Below the pieces are notes generated by a model. It was given only the letters and a program-made list of their open reading frames with translations, did no database searches and was not told the origin of the DNA. 64,000 bases of DNA from Streptomyces sp. NBC_00464 (GTDB lineage: Bacteria; Actinomycetota; Actinomycetes; Streptomycetales; Streptomycetaceae), in NCBI RefSeq assembly GCF_036013915.1, contig NZ_CP107899.1, positions 2,108,001 to 2,172,000 of the forward strand, given 5' to 3'. The position numbers and the translations under genes are program-made. Below, piece by piece: positions 40,242 to 49,937 of the stretch; position 1 is the stretch's first letter; each line of letters opens with the position of its first letter.

Positions 40242-41258
40242 ATGCGCCGCTACGGCAAGAACCCCGACGAGGACGACATCCGGGTCCGCCCCAACCGCAA
40301 GGGCAACCGGCCTCGTACGCATATCCGTCCCAAGCACGAGGACGCCGAGGAGGGCATGGTCCTCACCGTGGACCGCGGCCGCCTCACCTGCCTCGTCGAG
40401 GGCCGCACGGTCGTCGCGATGAAGGCCCGTGAGCTGGGCCGCAAGGCCGCGGTGGTGGGCGACACCGTCTCCATCGTCGGCGATCTGTCCGGCGAGAAGG
40501 ACACCCTCGCCCGGATCGTCCGGATCGGTGAGCGCCGGACGGTGCTGCGCCGGACGGCGGACGACGACGACCCGTTCGAGCGGGTGGTGGTGGCCAACGC
40601 CGACCAGCTGGCGATCGTCACCGCGCTGGCCGATCCGGAACCCCGCCCTCGCATGATCGACCGCTGCCTGGTCGCGGCGTACGACGGTGGGCTCTCTCCC
40701 CTCCTGGTGCTGACCAAGTCCGATCTGGCCTCCCCGGACAAGCTCCTGGAGGCGTACACCCCGCTGGGTGTGCCGTTCATCGTCACCAGCCGCGAGGAGC
40801 TGGAGAACGGCGACGCGGCGGAGCGGGTCCGCGAGCAGCTGCACGACCGGGTGACGGCCTTCGTGGGGCACTCCGGTGTCGGAAAGACCACGCTGGTCAA
40901 CGCGCTCGTGCCGAAGGACAGGCGGCGTACGACCGGGATCGTCAACGCGGTCACCGGACGAGGCCGCCACACCACCACGTCGGCGCTGGCGCTCCCGCTG
41001 CCGGACTACCGGGGCTGGGTGGTCGACACCCCCGGCGTCCGCTCCTTCGGGCTGCACCACATCGACCCGTCCCGGGTCATCAACGCCTTCCCCGACCTCC
41101 AGCCCGGTACCGAGGAGTGCCCGCGCGGCTGCACCCACGACAGCCAGCAACCGGAATGTGCGCTGGATGCCTGGGTGGCGGCGGGGCACGCCGATCCGGC
41201 ACGGCTGGATTCGCTGCGCCGGCTGCTGTCCACACGGGAGCGGCGCGAAGGCGACTGA
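40242..41258 (+). CDS. rsgA: Small-ribosomal-subunit biogenesis GTPase RsgA
   Basis: The 338-residue protein is a circularly permuted GTPase. An N-terminal OB-like domain is followed by TKSD (in LLVLTKSDLA), then GHSGVGKTTLVNAL (P-loop), VDTPGVRSFG (G3) and a C-terminal zinc knuckle PRGCTHDSQQPECAL. The order of the G motifs is G4-G1-G3, diagnostic of RsgA/YjeQ. It tests maturation of the 30S subunit. It starts 3 bp after aroA and is probably translated by coupling. A 22-bp imperfect direct repeat begins at its last codons (41234-41255) and recurs at 41303-41324. Confidence 0.94.
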   Translation: MRRYGKNPDEDDIRVRPNRKGNRPRTHIRPKHEDAEEGMVLTVDRGRLTCLVEGRTVVAMKARELGRKAAVVGDTVSIVGDLSGEKDTLARIVRIGERRTVLRRTADDDDPFERVVVANADQLAIVTALADPEPRPRMIDRCLVAAYDGGLSPLLVLTKSDLASPDKLLEAYTPLGVPFIVTSREELENGDAAERVREQLHDRVTAFVGHSGVGKTTLVNALVPKDRRRTTGIVNAVTGRGRHTTTSALALPLPDYRGWVVDTPGVRSFGLHHIDPSRVINAFPDLQPGTEECPRGCTHDSQQPECALDAWVAAGHADPARLDSLRRLLSTRERREGD

Positions 41259-41324
41259 CCCCGGAGCGATGCGCGGGCGACTGCCCCGGGACCGATGCGG
41301 AAACGGGAGCGACGCGAAGGCGAC
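41234..41324 (+). repeat. 22-bp direct repeat pair at the rsgA 3' end
   Basis: ACGGGAGCGGCGCGAAGGCG with AC following (41234-41255) recurs with a single change at 41303-41324, 69 bp apart start to start. The first copy is inside the rsgA coding sequence. Confidence 0.6.
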
Positions 41325-41417
41325 AGGCCCCGCCACGTTTGCGATCACCCGCCACTGGTAAGTGCATAATCACACCCAGCGGTACAAGGCGGTCACTACG
41401 CGGGAGGGGCACTGACG

Positions 41418-41741
41418 ATGGCGTGGCTGCTGGTCGTGGTCGCGGGACTTCTGGAGACCGGCTTCGCGGTCTGCCTCAAGCTCTCGCACGGCTTCACCCG
41501 CCTCTGGCCGACCATCGCCTTCTGCATCTTCGCCCTCGGCAGCTTCGGTCTGCTGACCCTGTCGCTGAAGAAGCTCGACGTCGGACCCGCCTACGCGGTG
41601 TGGACCGGCATCGGCGCGGCGGGCACCGCGATCTACGGCATGGTCTTCCTGGACGACGTGGTCTCCACGCTCAAGCTGGTCTCGATCTCGCTGGTGATCC
41701 TCGGCGTGATCGGGCTCCAGCTCTCCGGCTCCTCGCACTGA
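41418..41741 (+). CDS. SMR-family efflux protein (Gdx/SugE type)
   Basis: The 107-residue protein has four membrane helices and the conserved glutamate in LLVVVAGLLETGFAVCLKLS (Glu14), the proton/substrate site of small multidrug resistance proteins. KLSHGFTRLWP and GPAYAVWTGIGAAGTAIYG match the SugE/Gdx branch, which exports guanidinium. I looked in the 159 bp upstream for a guanidine riboswitch and did not find a convincing one. The RBS is GGGAGGGG. It works as an antiparallel homodimer or with a paired gene; no second SMR gene is next to it. Confidence 0.88.
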   Translation: MAWLLVVVAGLLETGFAVCLKLSHGFTRLWPTIAFCIFALGSFGLLTLSLKKLDVGPAYAVWTGIGAAGTAIYGMVFLDDVVSTLKLVSISLVILGVIGLQLSGSSH

Positions 41742-41766
41742 CTCCCGGCCCGCCGGCTCCCCGGGC

Positions 41767-43821
41767 TCATACCGTCACGGCCCGCCGGGGGAAGTGGCAC
41801 GCGGCCGTGTGGGCCGTGCGGTCCATGGCCGGCACCTCGCTCTCGCACCGCCCGCGCTCCGGCCCGGCCAGCTCCGCGTAGACGGGGCAGCGCGAGCGGA
41901 AGCGGCAGCCTTCGTGGCGCAGGGTCGGGCTGGGCGGGTCGCCCGCCAGCAGGATCCTGGTGCGCCGGCGCTCGCGCTCCGGGTCGGGCAGCGGCACGGC
42001 CGACAGCAGGGCCCTGGTGTACGGGTGCCCGGGCTGCTCGAAGACCTCGTCGGCGGTGCCCGACTCGACCGTGCGGCCCAGGTAGACGACGCTCACCCGG
42101 TCCGCGATGTGCCGCACCACCGACAGATCGTGCGAGACGAAGAGGTACGCGAGCCCCAGCTCGGCCTTGAGCCGCTGGAGCAGGTTGAGCACCCCGGCCT
42201 GCACGGACACGTCGAGCGCGGACACCGGCTCGTCCAGCACCAGCAGCTCGGGTTCGACGGAGAGCGCGCGGGCGATCCCGATCCGCTGGCGCTGGCCACC
42301 GGAGAACGCGTGCGGGAACCGTTCCGCATGCTCCGGTTCGAGGCCCACCTGCGTGAGCAGTTCGGGGATCCGCCGGGCCACGGTGGCCCGGTCGGCGCCC
42401 TGGGCGCGCAGCGGTTCGGCGACGATGTCCCCGACCGGCATCCGCGGGTCGAGACTGGCCATGGGGTCCTGGAAGACGATCTGGACGCGGCCGCGCAGTG
42501 CCTTGCGGTCGCGCTTGGAGAGTCCGTCGAGCGAGCGGCCGAACAGCTCGATCTCGCCGCCCTCGGGCCGGGCGAGGTTCAGCAGCTCGAACAGGGTGGT
42601 GGACTTCCCCGACCCGGATTCGCCGACGAGGGCGAGCGTCTCACCGGCCCGGATGTCGAGGTCGACGCCGTCGACGGCGTGGATGCTGCCGACCCGCCGT
42701 TTGAACGCGGTGCCCTTGAGGACGGGGAAGGTCTTGGTGAGCCCGGTGACGCGCAGGACCGGGTCGCCGGGCGCCTGGCCGCGGGCCGGGATCGCGGGGA
42801 CGGGGAAGACCTCGGCCGGGGAGAGAGCGCGGCCGGCGATCTCGTCGGCGCGTACGCAGGCGGCAAGGTGCCCGTCGCCTTCTCCGCCCCCGGTCAGCGG
42901 CGGTTCCGCCGTCGTGCAGCGGTCCTCGGCCAGCGGGCAGCGCGGCGCGAAGGCGCAGCCCTGCGGCAGCCGGCCCGCCGCGGGCGGGGAGCCCGGGATC
43001 GGAACGAGCACGTCGGACGGGCCGTCGATCCGCGGCACGGCACCGATCAGCCCGAGGGTGTACGGCATGCGGGGGCGCCGGAAGAGTCCGGACGCCGGTG
43101 CGGTCTCCACGATGCGGCCGGCGTACATCACCGCGACCCGGTCTGCCACCCCGGCGATCACCCCGAGGTCGTGGCTGACCAGCAGGAGCGCGGCACCGGT
43201 CTCGCGCTGGGCGGTACGCAGGACGTCCAGGACCTGGGCCTGGACGGTGACGTCGAGGGCGGTCGTCGGCTCGTCGGCGACGATCACGTCCGGGTCGTTG
43301 GCGATGGCCATGGCGATCATGGCGCGCTGCCGCATGCCGCCGGAGAACTCGTGGGGGAATGCCTGCGCCCTGGTCCGGGGCTCGGGTATGCCGACGAGGT
43401 CCAGCAGGTCCACGGCATCGGCCCGGGCGCGCTCGCGGGAGACGTCGCGGTGGGTGCGGACGGCCTCGGCGATCTGGTCGCCGATCCGGTAGACCGGGGT
43501 GAAGGCGGAGAGCGGGTCCTGGAAGACCATGCCGATGCGGCTGCCGCGTACGGACGACAGCACGCGGTCGTCGGCGCCGACGAGCTCGGTCGTCCCGCCG
43601 CCCTCACCGCTGCCCGCGAGCCGGACGGATCCCCGTACCCGGGCACCGGCCGGCAGCAGCCCCATCACCGCGAGCGCGGTGGCCGACTTCCCCGACCCCG
43701 ACTCCCCCACCAGGCCGAGCACTTCGCCGCGGCGCAGGGTGAAGCCGACGCCGCGCACGGCCGCCACACCGTCGAAGTCGACGTGGAGGTCCGCCACCTC
43801 CAGTACCCCGGTCGTGCTCAT
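41767..43821 (-). CDS. Fused dipeptide/oligopeptide ABC ATPase (OppD-OppF in one chain)
   Basis: The 684-residue protein contains two complete ATPases in tandem. The first (about residues 5-330) has Walker A GLVGESGSGKSATAL, signature FSGGMRQRAMIAMAI and Walker B VIVADEPTTALD. The second (about 355-684) has GESGSGKSTTLF, FSGGQRQRIGIARAL and LLVLDEPVSALD. Each ends with the oligopeptide ABC C-terminal motif with clustered cysteines (CAFAPRCPLAEDRC, CRFRSRCPVY). The chain powers the two adjacent permeases. Its ATG overlaps the preceding permease stop (ATGA at 43818-43821). The fused form suggests a fixed heteromeric motor, as in several actinobacterial Opp systems. Confidence 0.93.
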   Translation of the reverse strand: MSTTGVLEVADLHVDFDGVAAVRGVGFTLRRGEVLGLVGESGSGKSATALAVMGLLPAGARVRGSVRLAGSGEGGGTTELVGADDRVLSSVRGSRIGMVFQDPLSAFTPVYRIGDQIAEAVRTHRDVSRERARADAVDLLDLVGIPEPRTRAQAFPHEFSGGMRQRAMIAMAIANDPDVIVADEPTTALDVTVQAQVLDVLRTAQRETGAALLLVSHDLGVIAGVADRVAVMYAGRIVETAPASGLFRRPRMPYTLGLIGAVPRIDGPSDVLVPIPGSPPAAGRLPQGCAFAPRCPLAEDRCTTAEPPLTGGGEGDGHLAACVRADEIAGRALSPAEVFPVPAIPARGQAPGDPVLRVTGLTKTFPVLKGTAFKRRVGSIHAVDGVDLDIRAGETLALVGESGSGKSTTLFELLNLARPEGGEIELFGRSLDGLSKRDRKALRGRVQIVFQDPMASLDPRMPVGDIVAEPLRAQGADRATVARRIPELLTQVGLEPEHAERFPHAFSGGQRQRIGIARALSVEPELLVLDEPVSALDVSVQAGVLNLLQRLKAELGLAYLFVSHDLSVVRHIADRVSVVYLGRTVESGTADEVFEQPGHPYTRALLSAVPLPDPERERRRTRILLAGDPPSPTLRHEGCRFRSRCPVYAELAGPERGRCESEVPAMDRTAHTAACHFPRRAVTV

Positions 43822-44789
43822 CGGCCCTTCTCCTCTGTCTTCTTCGTGTTCTTCGTGTTCTTCGCGGCACGGGTGGTGGTGCGGCCGTGTCCGCTCGTCG
43901 GGTCGAGCGCGTCGCGCAGTCCGTCACCGGCCAGGTTCACGGCGAGGACGAAGACGATGAGCAGCCCGGCCGGGAAGAAGAACATCCAGGGGTAGGTCAC
44001 CGCGCCGCCGGTCGTGGAGGCGATCAGCGTGCCGAGCGACACATCGGGCGCCTGCACCCCGAAGCCGAAGTAGGAGAGCGCGGTCTCACTCATCACGGCT
44101 CCGCCCACCGCGATGGTCGCGTCGATGATGAGGAAGGAGGCGACGTTCGGCAGGATGTGGCGCCGGATGATGTGGAACGGGCCGACCCCCATGTACCGGG
44201 CGGCCTGCACGAATTCGCGCTCCTTGAGCGAGAGCGTCATGGAGCGCACCACCCGTGCGGTGATCATCCAGCCGAAGACTGCGAGCAGTCCGACGAAGGC
44301 GATCCAGCCGCCACCACGCAGCCGGGGCGAGATGATCGCGATGATCAGGAAGGCCGGGAAGACCAGCAGCAGATCGACGCCGAACATCAGCAGCCGGTCC
44401 GTCCAGCCGCCGAAGTAACCCGCGCAGGCACCGACCAGGGAGGCCAGCACGGTCGAGAACAGTGCCACCAGCAGGCCGATCAGCAGTGACTTCTGCAGTC
44501 CGCGGACGGTCTGGGCGAAGACGTCCTGACCGATCCGGTTGGTCCCCCACCAGTGTCTGCTGTCCGGTCCTTCGCGCAGAGCGGTGTAGTCGATGTGGCT
44601 GTAGTCCCAGTGACTGATCAGCGGTCCGGCGAAGGCGAGCAGGAAGAGCAGCAGCAGGACCGCCCCTCCGGCGAGCGCCCCGCGGTTGCGCACGAAGCGG
44701 CGCAGCACCACGCCGGCCCGGCCGGCCGGGCGGGGCGGCCGGGCTCCCCCGGCGGCGGCGTCGGCGGCGGTCTCGATGACAGCGGTCAT
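43818..44789 (-). CDS. Peptide ABC transporter permease, DppC/OppC type
   Basis: The 323-residue permease has an N-terminal cytoplasmic stretch, an N-terminal helix and about six helices. The EAA loop is YMGVGPFHIIRRHILPN, and GTNRIGQDVFAQTVRG and SETALSYFGFGVQAP are typical DppC signatures. It ends in a lysine- and threonine-rich tail (KNTKNTKKTEEKGR) encoded by a short TTCTTCGTG tandem. The start ATG at 44789 has GAGGAG at good spacing; 59 further codons in the same frame upstream overlap the intergenic part and are not included. It is cotranscribed with the permease upstream and the ATPase downstream. Confidence 0.9.
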   Translation of the reverse strand: MTAVIETAADAAAGGARPPRPAGRAGVVLRRFVRNRGALAGGAVLLLLFLLAFAGPLISHWDYSHIDYTALREGPDSRHWWGTNRIGQDVFAQTVRGLQKSLLIGLLVALFSTVLASLVGACAGYFGGWTDRLLMFGVDLLLVFPAFLIIAIISPRLRGGGWIAFVGLLAVFGWMITARVVRSMTLSLKEREFVQAARYMGVGPFHIIRRHILPNVASFLIIDATIAVGGAVMSETALSYFGFGVQAPDVSLGTLIASTTGGAVTYPWMFFFPAGLLIVFVLAVNLAGDGLRDALDPTSGHGRTTTRAAKNTKNTKKTEEKGR

Positions 44790-44824
44790 GTCGGTCGTAC
44801 TCCTCGGGACGGTGCGCGGGTGGT

Positions 44825-45808
44825 TCAGGCGTTCCGGATGCGCGGGTCGAGCGCGGCATGCAGGACATCCGCGAGGAAGCCGGACAGCAGGACCATCACG
44901 GCGGCGAACACGTTGACGGCGACGACGGAGTTGACGTCGTTCTTGCCGACGGAGGAGACGAACCACTCGCCCATCCCGTGCCAGCCGAAGATCGTTTCGG
45001 TGAAGGTCGCGCCGGTGAACAGGGCGAGGAATCCGTAGCTGAAGTACGTGGACATGGGGATGAGCGCGGTGCGCAGCCCGTGTTTGAACAGGGCGGCGTT
45101 GCGGGTGAGTCCCTTGGCCTGGGCGGTCCGCAGATAGTCGGAGCCGAGAACGTCGAGCATGGTGGAGCGCTGGTAGCGGCTGTAGCTCGCGATGGTGCCG
45201 AGCGCGATGGAGACGGTCGGCAGCAGCAGGTGCACCGACCGGTCCTTGAGCACGGTCCAGAATCCGGAGTCCACTCCGGGGCTCTTCTCGCCGGTGAACT
45301 TGATGATGTCGCTGCCGGTGCGCTGGTTGAACCAGATGGCGCCGATCTTCAGCAGAACGGCCAGCAGGAACACGGGCGTCGACAGGAGGACGAACGAGGC
45401 GACGGTGGTCAGCCGGTCGGAGAGCCGGTACTGGCGGATGGCCGTCCAGGCACCGGCCAGCACGCCGAGCACGGTCCCGAGGACGGTGCCGAGCAGCAGC
45501 AGCCGCAGGCTGACCCCGATCCGACGGCCGAACTCCTCCCCCACCGGGGTGCCGTCGATGGTCTGCCCGAGGTCCCCGTGTGCCACCTGCCCCGCCCAGC
45601 TCGTGAAGCGGGAGAGCAGCGGCTCGTGGTCGTTGACCCCGAGCGCGGTGAGGTGGTGGTCGACCGACACGGGCGACAGGGGCGGCTGACGCCCTTCGTA
45701 GTACGCGCGCGGATCGAGCGCCAGGGAGGCCAGCAGGTACGAGAGACAGACTGCGGCCAGCAACAGGACTACGTAGTAGGCGAGTCGCTTGGCCAGGAAG
45801 GCGGCCAC
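44825..45808 (-). CDS. Peptide ABC transporter permease, DppB/OppB type
   Basis: The 327-residue permease starts VAAFLAKRLAYYVVLLLAA (GTG at 45808, with GGAGGA upstream), the usual first helix of DppB proteins. The EAA loop is DYLRTAQAKGLTRNAALFKH, and the last loop is GWHGMGEWFVSSV. It forms the pore with the DppC-type subunit. Together with the divergent binding protein this is a full peptide or nickel-like importer. It differs from most OppB by a longer periplasmic loop after the first helix (about residues 30-110). Confidence 0.9.
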   Translation of the reverse strand: MAAFLAKRLAYYVVLLLAAVCLSYLLASLALDPRAYYEGRQPPLSPVSVDHHLTALGVNDHEPLLSRFTSWAGQVAHGDLGQTIDGTPVGEEFGRRIGVSLRLLLLGTVLGTVLGVLAGAWTAIRQYRLSDRLTTVASFVLLSTPVFLLAVLLKIGAIWFNQRTGSDIIKFTGEKSPGVDSGFWTVLKDRSVHLLLPTVSIALGTIASYSRYQRSTMLDVLGSDYLRTAQAKGLTRNAALFKHGLRTALIPMSTYFSYGFLALFTGATFTETIFGWHGMGEWFVSSVGKNDVNSVVAVNVFAAVMVLLSGFLADVLHAALDPRIRNA

Positions 45809-46045
45809 GGGTGTTGGTCCTCCGCTGGGTCGTTCAGGAGTCGAGCGATGGGATCGCCACCGCGGCAGGCTCCATCGGTGCAGGTCGTCGGCGTGCGGGA
45901 TCAGCTTGACGGTTGATTGTTGCGGACATGCAAAGAATCCATAAAAGCATCCCGGCTGCCCTCCCACCAGGCCCGTAGATCGACTTACGGTCTGCGGAGC
46001 CCGCGGCCCCGATCGGGCCGCGACCGACCGGAGGAATGAAAACCG

Positions 46046-47734
46046 ATGCGCAGAACCACCGTGATCGCCATCGCCGCAGCCCTGTCGGCCACCCTGGCGG
46101 TGAGCGGCTGCGACTCCTCCGACGGGGACGGAAAGGCGCCCAGGAAGCAGGCGGCGCCCAAGGCCGACGGGCAGAGCATCAACGTCCACCCGGCGAGCGA
46201 CCTGAAGCAGGGCGGGTCACTGCGGTTCGGTATCGATCAGTGGATCACGCAGTACAACATCAACCAGGTCGACGGCCAGCAGGGCGATGCCCAGGACATC
46301 ATCAGGGCCGTACTTCCGGACCTCTTCGACTCCGACGCCAAGGGCGCGATCCACGCCAACCCCGACTTCCTCGTCTCGGCGAAGGTCACCTCGACCAGCC
46401 CCCAGGTAGTGGAGTACGACCTCAACCCGAAGGCCACGTGGTCCGACGGGAAGCCGCTGAGCTGGCAGGACTTCCAGGCCCAGTGGAAGGCGCTGAACGG
46501 CTCGGACGAGGCTTTCGAGGCCGTCGACACCTCGGGCTACGACCAGATCTCCAAGGTCGAGCAGGGGACCGGCGCCCACGGCGTGAAGATCACCTTCTCC
46601 TCGCCGTACGCCGACTGGCAGCGCCTCTTCGACCCGCTGTACCCGGCCTCGTACATCGACACCCCGGAGAAGTTCAACAAGGGCTGGTCGCAGAAGGCCG
46701 TCGTCACGGGCAGCTCCTTCAAGGTCGGCACGTACGACAAGACCGCGCAGACCGTCACCCTCGTTCCCGACCCCAAGTGGTGGGGGAACAAGCCGAAGCT
46801 GGACACCATCGTCTACCGCGTCCTGGACTCCGCGGCGTCGACCGAGGCGTACCTCAACAAGGAGACCGACCAGACGACCGCCCTGCTCCCCGAGGACTAC
46901 AAGCGCCTCGTCAAGGACCCGGACACCGACATCAGGCGGGGTGCGCGCTGGGACGAGGTACACATCACGCTCAACGGCGGCCGCGGCCCGCTGAAGGACG
47001 TGGCGGTGCGCAACGCCGTCCAGGCGGCGATCAACCGGGCGGGCGTCAACGAGAGCTTCAGCAAGGACCTCTCCTTCGAACTGAAGCCGCTGAACAACCA
47101 CTTCTTCATGCCGAACCAGCAGGGGTACCAGGACAACTCCAGCGAGTTCGACACGTACGACCCCGAGAAGGCGAAGAAGCTCCTGGACTCGGCGGGCTGG
47201 AAGGACCAGGGCGAGGGCAAGCCGCGCACCAAGGACGGCAAGCAGCTCGCGCTCGACTACACGCTGAGCGCGGGGTCCACGTCCTCCGCGACGGACCAGG
47301 CCGAGCTGGTGCAGCAGATGCTCGGCGCGGTCGGCATCAAGGTGGACATCAAGAAGGTCCCGGCGAACGACTACTTCAACAAGTTCGTCAACACCGGCAA
47401 CTTCGACATCGTCAGCTTCCGTAACGTCGACGCCGTCTACCAGACGATGCTCACCCCGGTCTTCATCAGCCCCAAGGGCAAGAACCTCTTCCAGAACTTC
47501 GGCTCGGTCGGCTCCCCGAAGATCGACGGACTGCTGAAGAAGGCCGCCGGCACCACCGACCACGCCGAGGCCGTCAAGCTGTACAACGAGGCCGATGCCG
47601 AGATCTGGAAGCTCGGTCACTCCATCGAGCTCTACCAGCGCCCGCAGATCACCGCGGTCCGCAAGGGGCTGGCCAACTACGGCGCGTTCGGTCTGGCCGA
47701 CACGGACTACACCAAGGTCGGCTGGCTCAAGTAA
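46046..47734 (+). CDS. Peptide ABC transporter substrate-binding lipoprotein (SBP family 5)
   Basis: The 562-residue protein has a lipoprotein signal (MRRTTVIAIAAALSATLAVSGC, lipobox AVSGC) and a family-5 body with SLRFGIDQWITQYNINQ, YDLNPKATWSDGKPLSWQDF and the C-terminal YQRPQITAVRKG. It captures peptides or related ligands outside the membrane for the divergent DppBC-ATPase operon. The start is fixed by GGAGGA at 46030-46035. A 237-bp interval separates it from the permease start; it includes an AT-richer stretch around 45912-45945 (CATGCAAAGAATCCATAAAA) likely to hold a promoter. The 3' end overlaps a TetR gene by 8 bp. Confidence 0.9.
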   Translation: MRRTTVIAIAAALSATLAVSGCDSSDGDGKAPRKQAAPKADGQSINVHPASDLKQGGSLRFGIDQWITQYNINQVDGQQGDAQDIIRAVLPDLFDSDAKGAIHANPDFLVSAKVTSTSPQVVEYDLNPKATWSDGKPLSWQDFQAQWKALNGSDEAFEAVDTSGYDQISKVEQGTGAHGVKITFSSPYADWQRLFDPLYPASYIDTPEKFNKGWSQKAVVTGSSFKVGTYDKTAQTVTLVPDPKWWGNKPKLDTIVYRVLDSAASTEAYLNKETDQTTALLPEDYKRLVKDPDTDIRRGARWDEVHITLNGGRGPLKDVAVRNAVQAAINRAGVNESFSKDLSFELKPLNNHFFMPNQQGYQDNSSEFDTYDPEKAKKLLDSAGWKDQGEGKPRTKDGKQLALDYTLSAGSTSSATDQAELVQQMLGAVGIKVDIKKVPANDYFNKFVNTGNFDIVSFRNVDAVYQTMLTPVFISPKGKNLFQNFGSVGSPKIDGLLKKAAGTTDHAEAVKLYNEADAEIWKLGHSIELYQRPQITAVRKGLANYGAFGLADTDYTKVGWLK

Positions 47735-48347
47735 CCGCACCCTGCGCCCACTCCACCACGTCCCGCACCAGCGGCATCCCGTCCTCCGCAGCTCCGGGGG
47801 GCGGGGGCACCAGTGCGTACGACAGGGCGAGCCGCAGGGCGAGCTCGCAGGTCACGGCCAGGGCCGCCGGATCGTGCGGCGGGCGCCCCTCCTCCAGGGC
47901 GGCCACCGCACGGTCCCGGACCTGGCCGAGCAGCTCGGCGGGGGTCGGCAGCCCGGCGTCGGCCCGGCGCTGCGCGGGCACGACGGACGCGGGGCGTCGC
48001 AGCGAGGGAACGGGGCGGGGTAACCGCTCACCCCAGCAGCCCGTGAGCAACCCCCTGACCAGGGCGCTCGCCCGTACGGCACGGACGGTCCAGGCAGCGG
48101 TGGCGGCCAACCGGTCACCCGTGCCGCCGGCGGATCCCAGGGCCCGCTCGACACCGGCCAGATAGAGGTCGGCGGCCCGGCGGGCCAGGGCCCTGGCCAG
48201 TCCGTCCTTGCTGCCGAACTCGTTGTAGAGGGTCTGCCGGGACACCCCCGCGGCCGCGGCCACATCGACCATGCGTACGGCCGGCCAGGGCCGGACGGTC
48301 AGCGCCGCGTGGGCGGCGTCCAGCAGTGCGTCCCGCGCTGTCGGCAT
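47727..48347 (-). CDS. TetR-family transcriptional regulator
   Basis: The 206-residue protein has an N-terminal helix-turn-helix with [20 protein letters not shown] (about residues 26-45), the TetR DNA-binding signature, then a helical ligand/dimer domain rich in alanine and proline, with [18 protein letters not shown] and [13 protein letters not shown]. The regulated gene and inducer are unknown. It converges with the peptide-binding protein gene (8-bp overlap) and diverges from hisN, so hisN and itself are the obvious candidate targets. Confidence 0.85.
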   Translation of the reverse strand: MPTARDALLDAAHAALTVRPWPAVRMVDVAAAAGVSRQTLYNEFGSKDGLARALARRAADLYLAGVERALGSAGGTGDRLAATAAWTVRAVRASALVRGLLTGCWGERLPRPVPSLRRPASVVPAQRRADAGLPTPAELLGQVRDRAVAALEEGRPPHDPAALAVTCELALRLALSYALVPPPPGAAEDGMPLVRDVVEWAQGAVT

Positions 48348-48469
48348 CGTCGCCTCCCACGCCTAGGGCCTCTCGTTTCAGAGTTGAGGCGCTCCCCCGG
48401 ACTGTCAAGAGTTCAAGCGGGCACCGGGGCCCTGTGGCTCCGTACACCTGCGGTGGATACTGTGACGGC

Positions 48470-49270
48470 ATGCCCGACTACCACGATGATCTGCGCCTCG
48501 CCCACGTGCTGGCGGACGCCGCCGACGCGACGACGATGGACCGGTTCAAGGCTCTCGACCTCAAGGTCGAGACCAAACCGGACATGACGCCGGTGAGTGA
48601 GGCCGACAAGGCCGCCGAGGAGCTGATCCGCGGCCACCTCCATCGGGCACGGCCGCGCGACGCGATCCTGGGCGAGGAGTACGGGATCGAGGGGACGGGT
48701 CCGCGCCGCTGGGTGATCGACCCGATCGACGGCACCAAGAACTACGTGCGCGGCGTGCCGGTCTGGGCGACGCTGATCTCGCTGATGGAGGCCGGCGAGG
48801 ACGGGTTCCAGCCGGTGGTCGGCGTGGTGTCCGCGCCCGCGCTGCAGCGGCGCTGGTGGGCGGCGAAGGGGGCGGGTGCGTTCACCGGCCGCAGCCTGAC
48901 CTCCGCGAGCCGGCTGCACGTCTCGAACGTGGAGCGCATCGCGGACGCCTCGTTCGCGTACTCCTCGCTGACCGGCTGGGAGGAGCAGGGCCGGCTGGAC
49001 GGCTTCATGGACCTGACCCGGGCCTGCTGGCGCACCCGTGGGTACGGGGACTTCTGGCCGTACATGATGGTCGCCGAGGGTTCGGTCGACATCTGTGCCG
49101 AGCCGGAGCTCTCGCTCTGGGACATGGCGGCGAACGCGATCATCGTCCAGGAGGCGGGGGGCCGGTTCACCAGCCTGGACGGGGTCAGCGGACCGGGTGG
49201 CGGCAATGCCGCGGCCTCGAACGGAACGCTCCACCACGAACTGCTCGGGTATCTGAACCAGCGCTACTGA
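48470..49270 (+). CDS. hisN: Histidinol-phosphatase, inositol-monophosphatase-like (HisN)
   Basis: The 266-residue enzyme belongs to the IMPase superfamily. Metal-binding motifs are GEEYG (about residues 69-73), [15 protein letters not shown] (about 84-98) and [18 protein letters not shown] (about 205-222). In Streptomyces this gene has been assigned as histidinol-phosphate phosphatase HisN, the last missing step of histidine synthesis, distinct from the HisB and PHP types. Sequence alone cannot rule out inositol phosphatase activity. ATG 48470 has a weak RBS, TGTGACGGC. Two hairpins follow the stop. Confidence 0.9.
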   Translation: MPDYHDDLRLAHVLADAADATTMDRFKALDLKVETKPDMTPVSEADKAAEELIRGHLHRARPRDAILGEEYGIEGTGPRRWVIDPIDGTKNYVRGVPVWATLISLMEAGEDGFQPVVGVVSAPALQRRWWAAKGAGAFTGRSLTSASRLHVSNVERIADASFAYSSLTGWEEQGRLDGFMDLTRACWRTRGYGDFWPYMMVAEGSVDICAEPELSLWDMAANAIIVQEAGGRFTSLDGVSGPGGGNAAASNGTLHHELLGYLNQRY

Positions 49271-49276
49271 CCGTGC

Positions 49277-49299
49277 CGGGACCGGCCTGCCCGGTCCCG
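49277..49299 (+). terminator. First hairpin after hisN
   Basis: CGGGACCGG (49277-49285) pairs with CCGGTCCCG (49291-49299) across CCTGC, 6 bp after the stop. Confidence 0.65.
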
Positions 49300-49318
49300 A
49301 GCAGGCATACGGAACCGA

Positions 49319-49351
49319 CGAGGGGCGTGCCGCACCACCGCACGCCCCTCG
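49319..49351 (+). terminator. Second hairpin after hisN
   Basis: CGAGGGGCGTGC (49319-49330) pairs perfectly with GCACGCCCCTCG (49340-49351) across 9 nt. Confidence 0.75.
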
Positions 49352-49468
49352 AATGATCTCCGCTCCCCCTTGTTGCCGTCCCCCATCGGTGCAACTCTGA
49401 GAGTCCCCCCACTTGTGAACTTGTGAATCGGCTCACAGAGTCGCTTCACGAAGGAGGTGGCTCCTTTC

Positions 49469-49870
49469 ATGCTCGTCCGCGACGCCATGAGCACGATGGT
49501 CCTCACCATCGGCCCGACCCACACCCTCCGTCAGGCCGCCCGGCTGATGTCGGCGCGCCGGATCGGAGCAGCCGTCGTCCACGACCCGGACACCTGCGGG
49601 CTCGGCATCATCACCGAGCGCGACATCCTCAACGCGGTCGGATCGGGGCAGGACCCCGATGTCGAGACCGCTTCCACCCACACGACGACCGATGTGGTCT
49701 TCGCCGCACCCACCTGGACCCTGGAGGAGGCCGCCGAGGCCATGACGCACGGCGGCTTCCGGCATCTGATCGTGCTGGACGCCGACGGGCCGGTCGGCAT
49801 CGTCTCGGTGCGCGACATCATCCGCTGCTGGGCACCGGCCCGGCGTCATCCGGTGGAGCTGGCCGTCTGA
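49469..49870 (+). CDS. Tandem CBS-domain protein
   Basis: The 133-residue protein consists of two CBS domains. The first (about residues 5-60) contains RLMSARRIGAAVVHD and GIITERDILNAV; the second (about 75-130) contains EAAEAMTHGGFRHLIVLDAD and GIVSVRDIIRCW. CBS pairs bind adenine nucleotides and sense energy state or ionic strength, usually regulating a partner. No partner is encoded next to it. ATG 49469 is preceded by AAGGAGG at 49451-49457; an earlier GTG at 49457 overlaps this RBS and is less likely. Confidence 0.85.
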   Translation: MLVRDAMSTMVLTIGPTHTLRQAARLMSARRIGAAVVHDPDTCGLGIITERDILNAVGSGQDPDVETASTHTTTDVVFAAPTWTLEEAAEAMTHGGFRHLIVLDADGPVGIVSVRDIIRCWAPARRHPVELAV

Positions 49871-49887
49871 GGGGCCGCACGGACGAA

Positions 49888-49918
49888 CGGCCGGCCCCCG
49901 AGCACGGGGAACCGGCCG
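49888..49918. terminator. Bidirectional terminator between the CBS gene and catalase
   Basis: CGGCCGG (49888-49894) and CCCCG (49896-49900) pair with CGGGG (49905-49909) and CCGGCCG (49912-49918), with a small internal loop and AGCA at the tip. Confidence 0.75.
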
Positions 49919-49937
49919 ACCGTCGGAACGGAGGAAC

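Noticed and set aside
41259..41417. Guanidine riboswitch before the SMR gene
   Set aside because: I looked for ykkC, mini-ykkC and guanidine-III patterns and found no convincing match; only an isolated CATAAT near 41364.
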